From Sycobia sp. Sy_11 (Eukaryota > Arthropoda > Insecta > Hymenoptera > Epichrysomallidae), in the NCBI GenBank assembly GCA_018907035.1, contig JACCIC010000063.1, positions 2,308,001 to 2,372,000 on the forward strand: 64,000 nt of DNA, in the 5' to 3' direction. Within the stretch, counting starts at the first letter, position 1. Every line of letters begins with the position of its first letter. A program made the translations under genes and the position numbers. The notes beneath the pieces are model-generated. The model worked only from the letters and a program-made list of their open reading frames with translations, did not search any database and was not told where the DNA came from. This document shows positions 44,241 to 55,680 of the stretch, piece by piece.

Positions 44241-45203
44241 TATAAAAAACAAATATAATCGAGGACTTAAAGGAGAACCCAAAGGAAGAGATTCCTAATT
44301 GTATAAAAGATTCAATACATACTAATTCTTCTACAGACGAATTTAGCGAGAACGAATAAATCGACGAAGAACAAGAAAATTTAAATCGAGAGCTACTGCA
44401 AATCAATGGCGAAACAGATAAATTCCTCGATCATTACCTGGATTCAGAGAGTAATGCAATTAAAACGTTACATTCTATTTCCCAAACTGATACCTCAGAA
44501 GATCTAGGTATCACCCAGAATGTAATTGATTCAAAGAATTCTGGTCCAGAAATCAGAGTCATCACATGTACTCAAATCGTAGGAATAAAGGAGCTGATAC
44601 GAACCGAGCATCTCAACACCATAGAGAAAAAGTATGTGCAAGATTTAGTTGAAAGGAATCGCGACATCTTTTTTCTGCTTGAAGACTCATTACCAAGCAC
44701 AGACGTTATAATGCATAGAATTAAAACGGTCGACGATGAATCCAGTATCAATTCCCCCATGCATTGAAAGGCGAAATTAACAAACGAGTTAACGACTTAT
44801 TAGCTACTGGAGTAATAAAGGATTCGAATTCACCTTGGAATAGTACTTTATGGATCGTTCCTAAGCGCGTTGATTCAGAGGGACACCCTGAATAGTGCAT
44901 GTACTTGAATTTAGGGCCCTTAATGACACAACTGTAAGCGTCGCATACCCTTTACCCAATATAACAGAAATATTCGACCAAGTAGGAGGTGCTAAATATT
45001 ATACAGTACTAGACCTAGCATCAGGTATTCACCAAATCAAAATGGATCTGAGGGATGCTTACAAAACTGCATTTAGCACCCCTTTTGGCCATTACGAGTT
45101 CGTTAGAATGACGATCGGGCTCAAAAATGCACTTGATCTGGAAGAACATGATAAGAAAATTAAATTGTTATTAGATAGACTCCGAGGAGCAGGATTAAAA
45201 TTA

Positions 45204-46490
45204 TTAGGAGTGTGAATAAGTCTTTCCCGTTTTTTATAAGAGATGGCGCCACCAATACTGTGCGAGTATTCAATGGTTACATATGTCATAATCAAAGCTT
45301 ATTCATATGTCAACAATTCCATACTAACACATTAGTTAAAATTTTTTCGCATCATAAATTTTTGATATCGTGAAAATGTCGAAATTTGAACCGAGTCGAC
45401 GTCATTTGCGGGAAGTTTCACTTTATTGGTTCAATTTGAAGAAATCTGTTGCCGAGACGCATCGATTGCTTCAGGAGGCTTATGGAGAAGGTTGTGTCGA
45501 TGATTCAAGTGTTCGCGGATGGTTTCGACGCTTCAAAAGCGGTGATTTCGACGTGGAAGACAAGGAGCGTTCCGGGCGGCCGCAAATCTTTGAAGATCGA
45601 GAATTGGCGACTTTGCTTGATGAAGATTCTTGTCAAACGCAAGAAGAACTTGCTGAAGCATTGGGAGTTGACCGAACAACCATTTCCAAGCGTTTGAAAG
45701 CCATGGGAATGATCCAAAAGCAAGGAAATTGGGTGCCGTACGAACTAAAGCTGAGAGACGTCGAACGGCGTTTTTTCACTTGCGAACAGCTGCTTCAACG
45801 ACATAAAAGAAAGGGTTTTCTGCATCGTATCGTGACTGGCGATGAAAAGTGGATACGTTACGATAATCCGAAGCGAAGAAAATCATGGGGACTACCCGGC
45901 CATGCATCATCATCGACGGCCAAGCCAAATATTCATGGCGCCAAGCTCATGCTCTGTATATGGTGGGACCAGCTAGGTGTGGTTTACTATGAGCTTCTGA
46001 AACCGAATGAAAGGATCACAGGCGAGGTCTATCGACGACAATTGATGCGTTTGAGCCGCGCACTGCGAGAAAAACGGCCACAATACTCCGACAGGCACGA
46101 CAAAGTTATTTTGCAACATGACAATGCTCGCCCACATGTTGCACCGCCCGTGAAAACATACTTAGAAACGATCAAATGGGAAGTCCTACCCCATCCGCCG
46201 TATAGTCCAGACGTTGCTCCGTCTGATTACCATCTCTTCAGATCGAAGACGCATGGCCTGGCTGACCAACACTTCCATGCCTACGAGGAATCCAAAAAAT
46301 GGGTGGATGACTGGATAGAGACCAAACCGGTTGAATTGTTTCGCAACGGGATTCGTATGTTGCCAGAAAGATGGGAAAAAGTTGTAGCTAGCGATGGTCA
46401 ATACTTTCAATAATTCATTTGTAACCATTTTTTCACAATAAAGGCTCAAAATTTGAAAAAAAAACGGGAAAGACTTATTCACATACCTGA
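45204..46490 (+). mobile_element. Full-length mariner, copy 1 (inserted in the Gypsy element)
   Basis: A 1287-bp element. The left inverted repeat begins TTAGGAGTGTGAATAAGTCT. The reverse complement of the right end begins TCAGGTATGTGAATAAGTCT, and both continue TTCCCGTTTTTT. TA dinucleotides flank it at 45202-45203 and 46491-46492, the standard target-site duplication. It encodes an uninterrupted transposase. It splits the Gypsy reverse transcriptase reading frame exactly at a TA, so it postdates that element. Confidence 0.95.
45376..46413 (+). CDS. mariner transposase (intact)
   Basis: 345 residues from the ATG (MSKFEPSRRHLREVSLYWFN); the GTG two codons earlier is not needed. The order is: N-terminal helix-turn-helix with VRGWFRRFKSGDFDVEDKER, GRPQIF linker, second helix-turn-helix (LGVDRTTISKRLKAMG), WVPYEL (family signature WVPHEL), TGDEKWIRYDNPKRRKSW with the first Asp, LMLCIWWDQLGVVYYELLKP, LQHDNARPHVAPPVKTYLE with the second Asp, and HPPYSPDVAPSDYHLFRS with the third. 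The last two Asp are 34 residues apart (D34D). The length is that of an active mariner transposase (about 345). It catalyses cut-and-paste at TA. Copy 2 differs at about ten residues. Confidence 0.95.
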   Translation: MSKFEPSRRHLREVSLYWFNLKKSVAETHRLLQEAYGEGCVDDSSVRGWFRRFKSGDFDVEDKERSGRPQIFEDRELATLLDEDSCQTQEELAEALGVDRTTISKRLKAMGMIQKQGNWVPYELKLRDVERRFFTCEQLLQRHKRKGFLHRIVTGDEKWIRYDNPKRRKSWGLPGHASSSTAKPNIHGAKLMLCIWWDQLGVVYYELLKPNERITGEVYRRQLMRLSRALREKRPQYSDRHDKVILQHDNARPHVAPPVKTYLETIKWEVLPHPPYSPDVAPSDYHLFRSKTHGLADQHFHAYEESKKWVDDWIETKPVELFRNGIRMLPERWEKVVASDGQYFQ

Positions 46491-46790
46491 TACAATTTGC
46501 CAAATGTGAGTTTTTAAAATGGCAAGTAAATTTTTAGGGGATCGACTGAGTGAAAAGGGACTCAGTTTCTACAACCCAAGAATGTAAAAAATGTTAGGCA
46601 ATTTCTTGGTCTAGCAGGTTACTACCGCCGATTCATAGAAAACTTCGCTGGGATATCTAAACCTCTGATTAAGCTCTTACAAAAAGATACCACATTCCTT
46701 AGCTCGGATGAGTCAGAAAATACATCACGGAGCTTAAAACACATACTCTGCAATGCACCTTTACTACAGTTCCCCGACTTCACGCAACTA

Positions 46791-47100
46791 TTTAACATAA
46801 CGACAGATGCATCTGGATACGCTTTAGGTGGTATCTTGTCACAAGGAGTAGTTGAGAACGGTAAAAGGAAGCGTTAGCTATCGTATACAGTGTAAAAGCA
46901 TTCCGGTCCTAAATTTATGCCAGAAGGATTACAATTATCACGGATCACCAACCACTAGTTTGGTTCAAGACAGCAGATCTAAGCACTTGCGTACAGAAAT
47001 GGTGTTTTAACTTGTATGAGTACGACTATACAGTTCAATAGCCACGAACGTAGTTACTCGTTCAGGTCAGACACACGAGCTAATTACTCCACTAGCTAAA
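46791..47100 (+). pseudogene. Gypsy RNase H remnant
   Basis: FNITTDASGYALGGILSQG shows the first RNase H catalytic Asp. Later fragments (ITNH-type, EYDYTVQ-like) are frame-shifted with several stops. It lies at the expected place between reverse transcriptase and integrase. Confidence 0.65.
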
Positions 47101-47317
47101 CAAATAAAAGCTAGTAACCAAATGGATCAGAGACTCCTGGAGAAGGCATCTCCGCGAAAGAGAGGAAGAAGAATTCGAAGCTGAACAAGCAGCCCTTCCA
47201 CAAATTCCGGCGTCACGAAACACAGACACTAACCAATGTCCTCCACGGAATCACAGAAATCAACCTTGTCCGACGCAGTATACATAAGTAATAAAGCGCA
47301 ACCTGGTTATAATCAAT

Positions 47318-48700
47318 TTGGTTCTTTTTGTCGATAGTAGAGGACAGCCTTGTGATAAAGGCGCCAAAATGGTATTAGAAACACACAAAATAAAACTAAA
47401 CACGATGGATATAGGAGAAGTCCAACGAGCTAAAGGAAAAAGATGCAAAAACTATTTTATCCTATGTATCAGAGAAGAACAACCCGCATCGCTAGGCACA
47501 ATAGAGGAAAACATTTACAGAACCCTAACGACGCTGAGAGAACTTTTGAGGAAGGGGAAACCCTCATAAGCATAGAAAAATCAAAATCGATAGAAAATCT
47601 AGAATGGCAACATGTATATGAACAATTAAAAATAGTGTTCGACAACTCACAGGTGAAAGTTCTGATTTGTACCAATGCCCTACAATACGTGCCCGAGGGT
47701 AAAAGAGATGAAGTATTTTTCGAATTACATCAATCTCCTATAGGTGGACATAGAGACGTGTCGAAAACTTATAATAGAATAAAACATTAATACTTTTGGA
47801 AAAACTTGAAAGACGACGTCGAGCGTAGAATACAACAGTGTTTGGATTGTCAATTGAAAAAATTGGTCCGGTTGAGAACCAAACAACCAATGATAATCAC
47901 GGATACGCCCGGTGTGCCTTACAAAAGGTAGCCTTGGACATCGTAGGGTCATTGAAACGTACGAAAAACGGCAATGAATACATTCTCACCATTCAAGATC
48001 AGTTCACAAAGTTCTGTATGGGAATACCACCGAATAATATCTTGTCGACTACTATCGCTGATGCTTTTATAAAAAGATTTATTTGTATATTGGGCACACC
48101 AAAAATAATTCTCATAGATCAAGATAGAAATTTTTTGAGCAGCCTAATGAGCAAGGTAGCCAAATGCTTTAAAATAAAGAAAATACGTACAACAGCATTC
48201 CATCCCTAATCCAATGGCTCCTTGGAACGATCACACATACCTTAGGTGAATTCCTAAAACAATACACGACGAAGGACGACGAGTGAGATAGCTGACTTAA
48301 TTTGGCTATGCTAAACAATAACACTTATGTACTGGAATGTACCAAACAGGCCCCTTACGAACTCTTATTTGGAAGTCTAGCCCGTTTACCCTCGACTGAC
48401 CCCTTCAGAGAGGCAAACTTACTCCCGACATATAAGGACTATTTAAATGATTTTGTAACACGGTTAAATGGTTTACAAAAAATGGCATACGAGTATCTAA
48501 TCTCGTCTCAACTATAGTTGAAAAAGTATTACGACCAAAAATTAAATCCTAGAAACTTTAAATTAGGCCACTATGTATTTCTATTATCAGGTCCGAAACC
48601 CGATAAATTTAACAATTACTACTCCGGGCCACATAAAATATTAGAAATTCTAAATAATAATAACATACTCATGTTAAACATTACGTACTATAACCACTAA
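47318..48700 (+). pseudogene. Gypsy integrase
   Basis: The zinc-binding region shows HQSPIGGHRDVSKTYNRIKH, then CLDCQ. The catalytic core has VALDIVGSLKRTKNGNEYIL (first Asp), IILIDQDRNFLSSLM (second Asp) and NGSLERSH (Glu). The C-terminal side has APYELLFGSLARLPSTD and KLNPRNFKLGHYVFLLSGPK. Frameshifts and stops occur near 47790, 48210 and 48517. All three DDE residues are still present. Confidence 0.85.
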
Positions 48701-48872
48701 TTTCATCAATTCACATTCATCTACTTAACTATTCTATGCCTTACTCCTATTATTAATACTATTTCTAAGATAAATGATATAAGGGAATCGTTCCTTGAAT
48801 ATGGAAGCTAATTCTATTTGTGTTATAGAAAAAGAGAATCAAAATATATAAAAGGGAAAAATATATAGAAAA

Positions 48873-50712
48873 ATGTCATTGGTAATTGTATATTTATTCA
48901 CTTTTATATTTATATCACTTACCCAAACAGCTTGAGCAATCATTGGTTATGATTGTGGGTCGTCGTACGCCAACATAGCTACGGTAGCACTCACAGAAGT
49001 GGGAGAATGTTCCATTTCGGATAATGAAGTCAATGTCACACACCAATACCTTCAATTGTTGCAACTTAATAAATACGGAGAAACTAAAGTATACCAATGT
49101 AAAATTCAAATAGAAAGAACGATTTTCTATTGCGGCGCTTTTTCACACATATCACTCGTAAGCTGAAGCAGAGTCCAATACATACGTGAAATAGGACTAG
49201 CTGCGAAAACGTACACACAACAGGCGTATTATCAATAGGCAATCGCATAATTATGAACTTAAAAGTAAATCAAACCTCGTCCGATAGTCTAACGTTAGCT
49301 GGAAATAAATACCGACGGCAAATGTAACGGCGCTGGTTATAGTGAACTGTATGGATCATGGGATTCCGTAGTTGTGCAAGCCCTACCAACAATAACGCTC
49401 ATCGATGTCCTGGGCAACATAGATTTGGACGGCAATGTAATTCGTCTCAAATCAGGAACGATATGCCCATTTTCCAGCGGACACTGCATCGATCAAGAGC
49501 GAGGGTGCACGTTTTGGAGACCGATCCCTAGCGATGATTGTAAATTCGATAGATTTACTATTTTGTATGAGGGACTCGCGCAAAAAAATAAGTGATCCGA
49601 AATTCGAGGAGAATGAAATTGTGCACGCCCTCTCCTCTCGAGAAGTGACATTTGCTATTACCAGTAAGAAACGCGAACACATATGCGGTTATAAGATAAT
49701 CAGGACGGAACATCCCAAACTTGTAATCTATGAAATTGTTAGAGGACGATCATTTACAAAATTGCATAAAACCAACACCGCTGACTTAGACTTATTTACC
49801 TATGTGAATTCAAAATTTGTATATGTGGAGAAATAGATAGGCACCCAAGTGAAAAAATTATACCGAGACGTAGTTTTCCAGCTTTGTAACATAGAAAGAC
49901 AAATTATCAAAAACGTACTTGCTATTGGTACTCAAGCTCCCGACGAGTTCGCGTACAACCTAATGAAAGGTCCCGGTTACATAGCAGTTATAGCTGGAGA
50001 AGCTAGCCATCTGATGAAGTGTATACCAGTGGAAGTAAATATACATCACAGTTCGAATTGTTACACAGAATTATCAGTCTTAAAGTGGAACTCTACATTA
50101 TAAATGACTCTTATGACACACATTCTTAAAAATAAAGGTACCATAGTAACATGTAACACCGCTCTTCCGGCAGCCTACCAAATAGCCGATCTATGGTACC
50201 AAACCTAAACCTGTAGCAGGAATTAGTCCCGCTATCTTAAAACCACATTCTGTATCTACTTGCAAATACACAAGTCTGGGGGCTGGTGTAGATCTTGTCA
50301 CAGCCGGAATTTATACTCAGGAAGACCTAGAAAGACTTCTGGAATCCATCATGTTCCCAGTCGAAAAGGCAGCATACCTCAACGATGTGGCAAGAGAGAT
50401 CAACGGACACCCTATAGGAGAAGAAGAAAGAACCTTGGAAAAGCTATTTAACAAAATGTAGTAGAGAAGCTGGTGGATTCCACATGTGAAAGGGTGTGGC
50501 AAAAACTCGTCTCTTTCGGAACCACCAGTGCAGACATCATCGGAATTTTGTTCATAATCCAAGCAATAAAAATGTTAATTAGCTTTTTCATGAGCGGTTA
50601 TACGCCTCATCAAGTTTATGGTTTGTCACTTCATCTACTTGGAGCTGTGTGGACTGGCCTTACACACCTATTAATATCCAAGAAAAATAATAAAGACAAA
50701 CACCAAAAATAA
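48873..50712 (+). pseudogene. Envelope-type glycoprotein remnant
   Basis: The frame begins at an ATG (48873) with a hydrophobic leader of about 20 residues, followed almost at once by an in-frame TGA. Beyond it are several Cys-containing ectodomain pieces (49374-49595, 49534-49836, 49849-50103) in different frames, then a region at 50240-50460, and finally 50473-50712 with a hydrophobic stretch of about 20-25 residues (roughly 50540-50640) suited to a membrane anchor and a short polar tail. The layout is that of a class of insect retroelement envelope genes which may derive from arthropod negative-strand RNA viruses (inference). At least five breaks make it nonfunctional. Confidence 0.6.
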
Positions 50713-50956
50713 TATGCCAGCATCAGAGACAACTAAAAACAGACCGAGTAGTTTCTTTGAGATAAATACGTAAAACGACGTCGGGATATTGAGAAACCGT
50801 AGCAAGAATATAACACTATACTCTCAGAGATATATTTCACATATATTTCACTTCACTTGAGTAACTTTGTATTTTTCCATGGCAACTATATATTTGTGAA
50901 CCACCGAGGCATAACGGTTCTTTTCGTACCTCAACCACTGTTTTTACGCTGGGGGT

Positions 50957-51250
50957 GTTACGTCGCCATCCATCTCTTACATTACAGTTAACTAAGAATT
51001 GTAAGATATGGGAATAATTTATAAGTACAAGATAATATTAAACAATGTAAATAATAGGTATATGCATGTTTTTATAATTAACTGTAGTTTAATAATGTAT
51101 TAATTAATAATGTAGGAATGTAAGAGATCAAGAATGCTACCATTTTCTCTATTATTGATCATTTTTCTATATAAGTCAAATAAAACTATAGTTTTTCGGT
51201 ATAAGTTATACCGAACATTTTTGGTTTCATTAGTTTTAATTCAATTTTTC
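50957..51250 (+). repeat. Probable 3' LTR of the errantivirus-like element
   Basis: A GCTGGGGG purine run (polypurine tract) is directly followed by TGTTACGTCGCC. An AATAAAAC polyadenylation signal occurs about 220 bases later. The matching 5' LTR was not found, so the right boundary is approximate. Confidence 0.55.
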
Positions 51251-51781
51251 TAAACATGGTAAAATATAAAAATATTAATTTCACGAATTATACATATTAA
51301 ATGAGTATTAGAATATACGTACACATGTGTAAATAAATATAGAATGGAGTATTGATGTGTATTGTATGTGCGTATATGTATGTAGATATATAAGGAAATA
51401 TATGATAATGAACGGGTAAACGACATATATACAGTGCTACATAAGACAAAATACAAATGGTATATTCAGGCGTATATGCATACACATGTGCATTTATATA
51501 AGGCTATATATATGTATATACATACGTATACAGAACAAACCATCATAATTTACCTGCTGACAACAATATATCCTCTTATATGTACGCGAAATAGTAATGT
51601 AACAAGTTTCTTAACATACACATTTAATATTTAATTTAATAAATAAGAAATTATATCAACTACGTTAACCATTATAATTGCAAAGTATATATATATATAG
51701 TGGAAATAAATATTATAAGAATAAATAAGCCTTAATAATTATAATAATTCTTCGCCAACTTTTATAACCCGGCGGTATATA

Positions 51782-51834
<53 letters not shown>

Positions 51835-52151
51835 CGATAAGAAAATATCAGGTGGCGCAGGTAAACGCTGACTAGGCTGTCGTGTAGTAGAGAATTGTAA
51901 CCAAAGAACTACTCTAAAAATTCAGCAACAAATCACGTGCATTGCTCCGCACCCAATTAGAATCTCCACATGGCCGCAGCGGCGGCTCGAGGAACTGCTT
52001 ACCCCAAGCTTTTATAAGCACGAGCGTGGCGGCGAAGTTCAGTTCCGAGTTACAATCCATTTTATTAAACACGCGCCTCCACTATAAAAGTCTTTTCAGT
52101 ATATTCAAAAAACACTAAGAGGCGCATAAACAGCATGGAGCCTATGAAAAC

Positions 52152-52186
<35 letters not shown>

Positions 52187-53129
52187 AGAAAGACAGTCAG
52201 GGTTGTAAAAAAAAAGAGAAAAGGAGAGAGATCAGAACTAAAAGTAAATAGCAATAAAAATTTGTGTTCTGTAATTATTCCTCACAACCATATCCCAATC
52301 CGGGAAACCAATCGATCCTACTTTTAGGTGAGGACTATGCATGCCCCATAAACCTTGCACATCCCACTAACGAATAGGGTTTTTAGACAGACTAGGGAAA
52401 TAAGTTGGAAGGGCGACGTAGGTGTAAGCTATTTCTCTGAAAGGAAATAGATTTCATCTAAGTGAAGCCATTGGCCTCCAACATATATAAAAGAGAGTAT
52501 GTTTTATTATTAGATGTAAGGAGAGTAAACATAACTTCTTCAGGGACAGGGCCCGAGTTAGTGAAGGAAACTCTAGGCTCAAAAGGTCAGCGCATACTTC
52601 TAATAGATCTTGTGCACCAGAAGAGTTCGCCTTGGACGTAACAATGATTTAAGATAATTTTTTTATTTATATTATAAGTTTATACTTGAATAGTATGTAC
52701 TTGTAAAATCTGTATGTCTCACTAATGAATGGAAATAATTAGCAATTGATAACAAGTGCGTACTCCTTTTAACATCAATTATTACTTATTATACCTTTAT
52801 TAACAAGTGTGCAAAAATTCCCTAGATATGCCGTTTGTCGCGGATGTTCAAAATCAGGTCAAAACAAACTCGGTTTTTTATAAAAAATTTCATTATTTTT
52901 TAAGTGGCATTTCCATTAAAACTATTTATTTATTAATTTTGTTCATGATTTTACATTTGTTAATCAATTTCGGAATATTTTAGAAAAATATTTAACATAT
53001 ATATTGTTTCAGTTTAATAATATTTGTTTTGTTTTGGCATGAAGAGATTTACAATATAATTACTTATATTTTTATGTTTTTTCCTTTATTACAGCCAGGA
53101 CATCAGACTATTTCTGTGATAATAAAATA
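51251..53129. other. Spacer with microsatellites
   Basis: (AT)n at 51778-51831 and (CT)n at 52155-52184. Two GC-richer stretches, 51880-52080 and 52270-52640, lack any frame or repeat I recognise and could be unique host DNA. No tRNA found. Confidence 0.35.
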
Positions 53130-55680
53130 ACTCCCTGTGAAGTGATTGGTGGACAACTGTTCCCCTCGTGAATGTTTGGGTCGAAAATTTGCCATGGGTT
53201 TCTATTCGCTGAACATTATACTCCGCCTCAAAAAGATCAGTAGACACCTTGACCTCAGTTTCCCTCTACCGAACACAAAACTCATAATGGTAACCGTTGA
53301 AACACATTTAGATATGGATTTCAACAGGCCAAACACGCAATTCTCCGAGGAACACGTTGGTAGACAGGTCGACTTCCATTTTGACGGATTCAAAACGAAA
53401 TTCCTCGCGAATAACTGAGGTAGACGTATGGACATCGATTTCTACCCTATAATCCTAAAACTCCCGTGGATATCTGTAATAGTGAGCTGATTATCGGTTT
53501 CTACCCTCTGATTTCATCTGATCTGATCATCGTATTCTGTCCCTCTGAATCCTAACTTCCCCTGAATGTTTGCGAAAGATTCCTCGATATCGGTTGCTAT
53601 ACTCTGAAACTGAAAATGTACATAGATATCTGCGGTATATACCTGCACAAGGCTTTCTATCCTTTTCATCTGAAATTTCCTATTAAAGACTGAGATAAAC
53701 ACCTGGCAATCGGTTTTTACCTTATAAATGCGAAAGACAACTCTATATAGAATTGTGCGATAGACACGTTGATATCGCCTTCTATATTTTGAATATGAAA
53801 GGAAACTACACTTGGAATTATTTTATGGACACCTGGTTATCGGTTTCTACATTCCCAAAACGAAATTCCCCATCAATTACTGCGATCTATTCCTGGACAT
53901 CGGTTTCTATCCTATGAATCAGAGACTCCTTATGTAAATTGACGCTAAACATCTGCGTATCGCCTTCTAATCTCTGAATCAACAACTTTCCACAGACGTG
54001 GGGAGATGATCCCAACACTCCCCATTAAAGGAAAACTATTCATCGGTTTCCATCTTCTAAACATGCAGCACCCAACGGAAGTCAGCAAAAGCAGAAAAAG
54101 ATAAGTGGTCATCGGTTTTAACCCTCTGAACAGACAAATCTACTAGAAAGACTGTGATAGTAGTCTTTCTACTAATAGATCTAGTAATAGATAGTTGTAT
54201 CTTCTAAGTACGAAAAAACAATGCACGTAGAAGTCTTTCAGAGACACCTTCTCATCGACTTCTATCTACAGAACCCGTAACTACCGATGAAATTCTCCGA
54301 TAGCCAGTTGGTCATCACCTTGTACGTTCGAAAATCAAAACGAATCTACAGACGGAAATCATTGATAGACATCTGGTAATAGACTTGTAACATCTGAACC
54401 TGCCACGATCCGAAAAAAGAATCTAGACATCTTGTATCTTCCAAATACGAAAGGAAATTGCACGCAGAAATATTTGATGGAAACCTTGTATCGATTTCTA
54501 CCCTGTAAACCCGCAACTCTTGGTAAAATATTCCGATCCGTCTAGACAGCGCATTGTATCTTCTAAATTTAAAGGATTCAACATGTGGAAAACATTGATA
54601 GACACTAGGTGATTGATTTCTACCCTGAGAAGACACAACTTCCAGTGGTAGTTTAGAAAAGAGAACTGGTAGTCAGCTTATACCCTCTCTACACGAACCT
54701 ATTCGAAAAATATTACCATAGTTACCTGAACTTGGGTTTCCACCCTCTTCCCATTCCTCCAAATCGAAACTTCCTGTCTGATGAACAAATAAATGTCTGT
54801 AAAATAAATCTGAGCATCGGCTCTTAGCCCAACATGCCAGAACTCCACGTGGAATCCTGTAATAGCCACGTGGACATCAGTTTATTTCTTTTGAACATTC
54901 TTTACCAAGTGAAAGTCTTCGATAGATACCAGTAAAAGACAACTGGTCATTGGTTGACACCCTCTGAACAAACAACTTCTCGAAAAAGACTGCGATAGTC
55001 AGCTGGTCAGTTACTTTTAAGTTCTAATTTCGCAACTCTCCGAGATATTCTGATAAATAATGGAATATCACCTTGTGTCCTGTAAATCCGTAAGAAAACT
55101 GCACGTAGATGTATTGAATGGACACCTGATAAACGATTTCTGACTTCTGAGCACGATACATTCCGCGGAAATCAGAAAAAGATAACTCCTCATCGGTTAA
55201 GCCCATTGAACTCTCGATTCCTTGAGAAAGACTGCGATAGCTAGCTGGATATCGCTTGTATCTTCTATATACGAAAAGAAACTGCACCTAGAAATCTTTG
55301 ACCAGCATTTGGTGATCGACGTCTATCCACGGAGCCTGCAAATATCCATAAAATACTCCGATAGCCACCTGGGCATCGCTTTGTATAATCCAAAGTCGAA
55401 ACGAATCTACATATGAAAATTATTAATAGACAATTGGTATTTGATGTGTACCCTTTGAAGCCGCAACTTCCCGATAAAAAATCCGATAGATACCTGAACT
55501 TGGCTTCTATCTTTTAAATATGAAAGAAAACTGAACAACACCTGGTATTCGATTTCTAACCTCGATTTTTCCACTCTGCGTGGAAGTTAGCAAAACACAA
55601 CTTGTTTTCGGTTAGAGACTCTGAACACGTAATTCCCCGAGGGAAACTGCGATTGATTCCTGTACAATTTGAAATAAATA
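53130..55680 (+). repeat. Degenerate 60-bp tandem repeat array (about 40 units)
   Basis: Units of about 57-66 bp, mostly 60, share a GATAGACACCTGG, ACATCGGTTTCTACCCTCTG, AACACGAAACTCCCCGTGGA pattern. The first six units (53161-53460) are nearly in perfect 60-base register. In the plus frame each unit gives a 20-residue peptide of the form D-R-H-L-D-I-x-F-Y-P-x-N-T-K-L-P-x-E-x. Open stretches at 53146-53418 and 55222-55416 keep this frame (HLDLSF, HLDMDF, HLVIDV, HLGIAL), and the rest is broken. The same unit forms an in-frame mini-array at 21597-21947. Origin unknown: a decayed repetitive gene or a minisatellite. Confidence 0.85.

Larger units (their letters stand above)
44560..46790 (+). pseudogene. 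Gypsy reverse transcriptase, catalytic box deleted, split by mariner
   Basis: 44572-44770 gives the segment before the fingers (VIGIKELIRTEH-like, VQDLVERNRDIFFL). Then come VIKDSNSPWNSTLWIVPKRV, YPLPNITEIFDQVGGAKYYT and VLDLASGIHQIKMD with the first catalytic Asp, and GHYEFVRMTIGLKNA. The next residues are LDLEEHDKKIKLLLDRLRGA, which normally follow the Y-x-D-D box. The roughly 25-30 residues containing that box are absent. A mariner sits at a TA after LKL; the reading resumes at 46493 with QFAKCEFLKWQVNFLG. The deletion and the insertion are separate events. Confidence 0.8.
41551..51250 (+). mobile_element. Errantivirus-like Ty3/Gypsy element with glycoprotein remnant, interrupted by a mariner
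   Basis: The order on the plus strand is gag (41551-43448), protease (43450-44240), reverse transcriptase (44560-45203), an inserted mariner (45204-46490), the reverse transcriptase remainder and RNase H (46493-47100), integrase (47318-48700), an envelope-like frame (48873-50712) and a probable 3' LTR from 50957. A third gene after integrase is typical of insect errantiviruses. Numerous stops and a deletion over the catalytic box make it inactive. Confidence 0.85.

Noticed and set aside
53130..55680. CRISPR-like array
   Set aside because: Units are contiguous with no unique spacers, diverged throughout, and in an animal-type genome. It is a tandem repeat.
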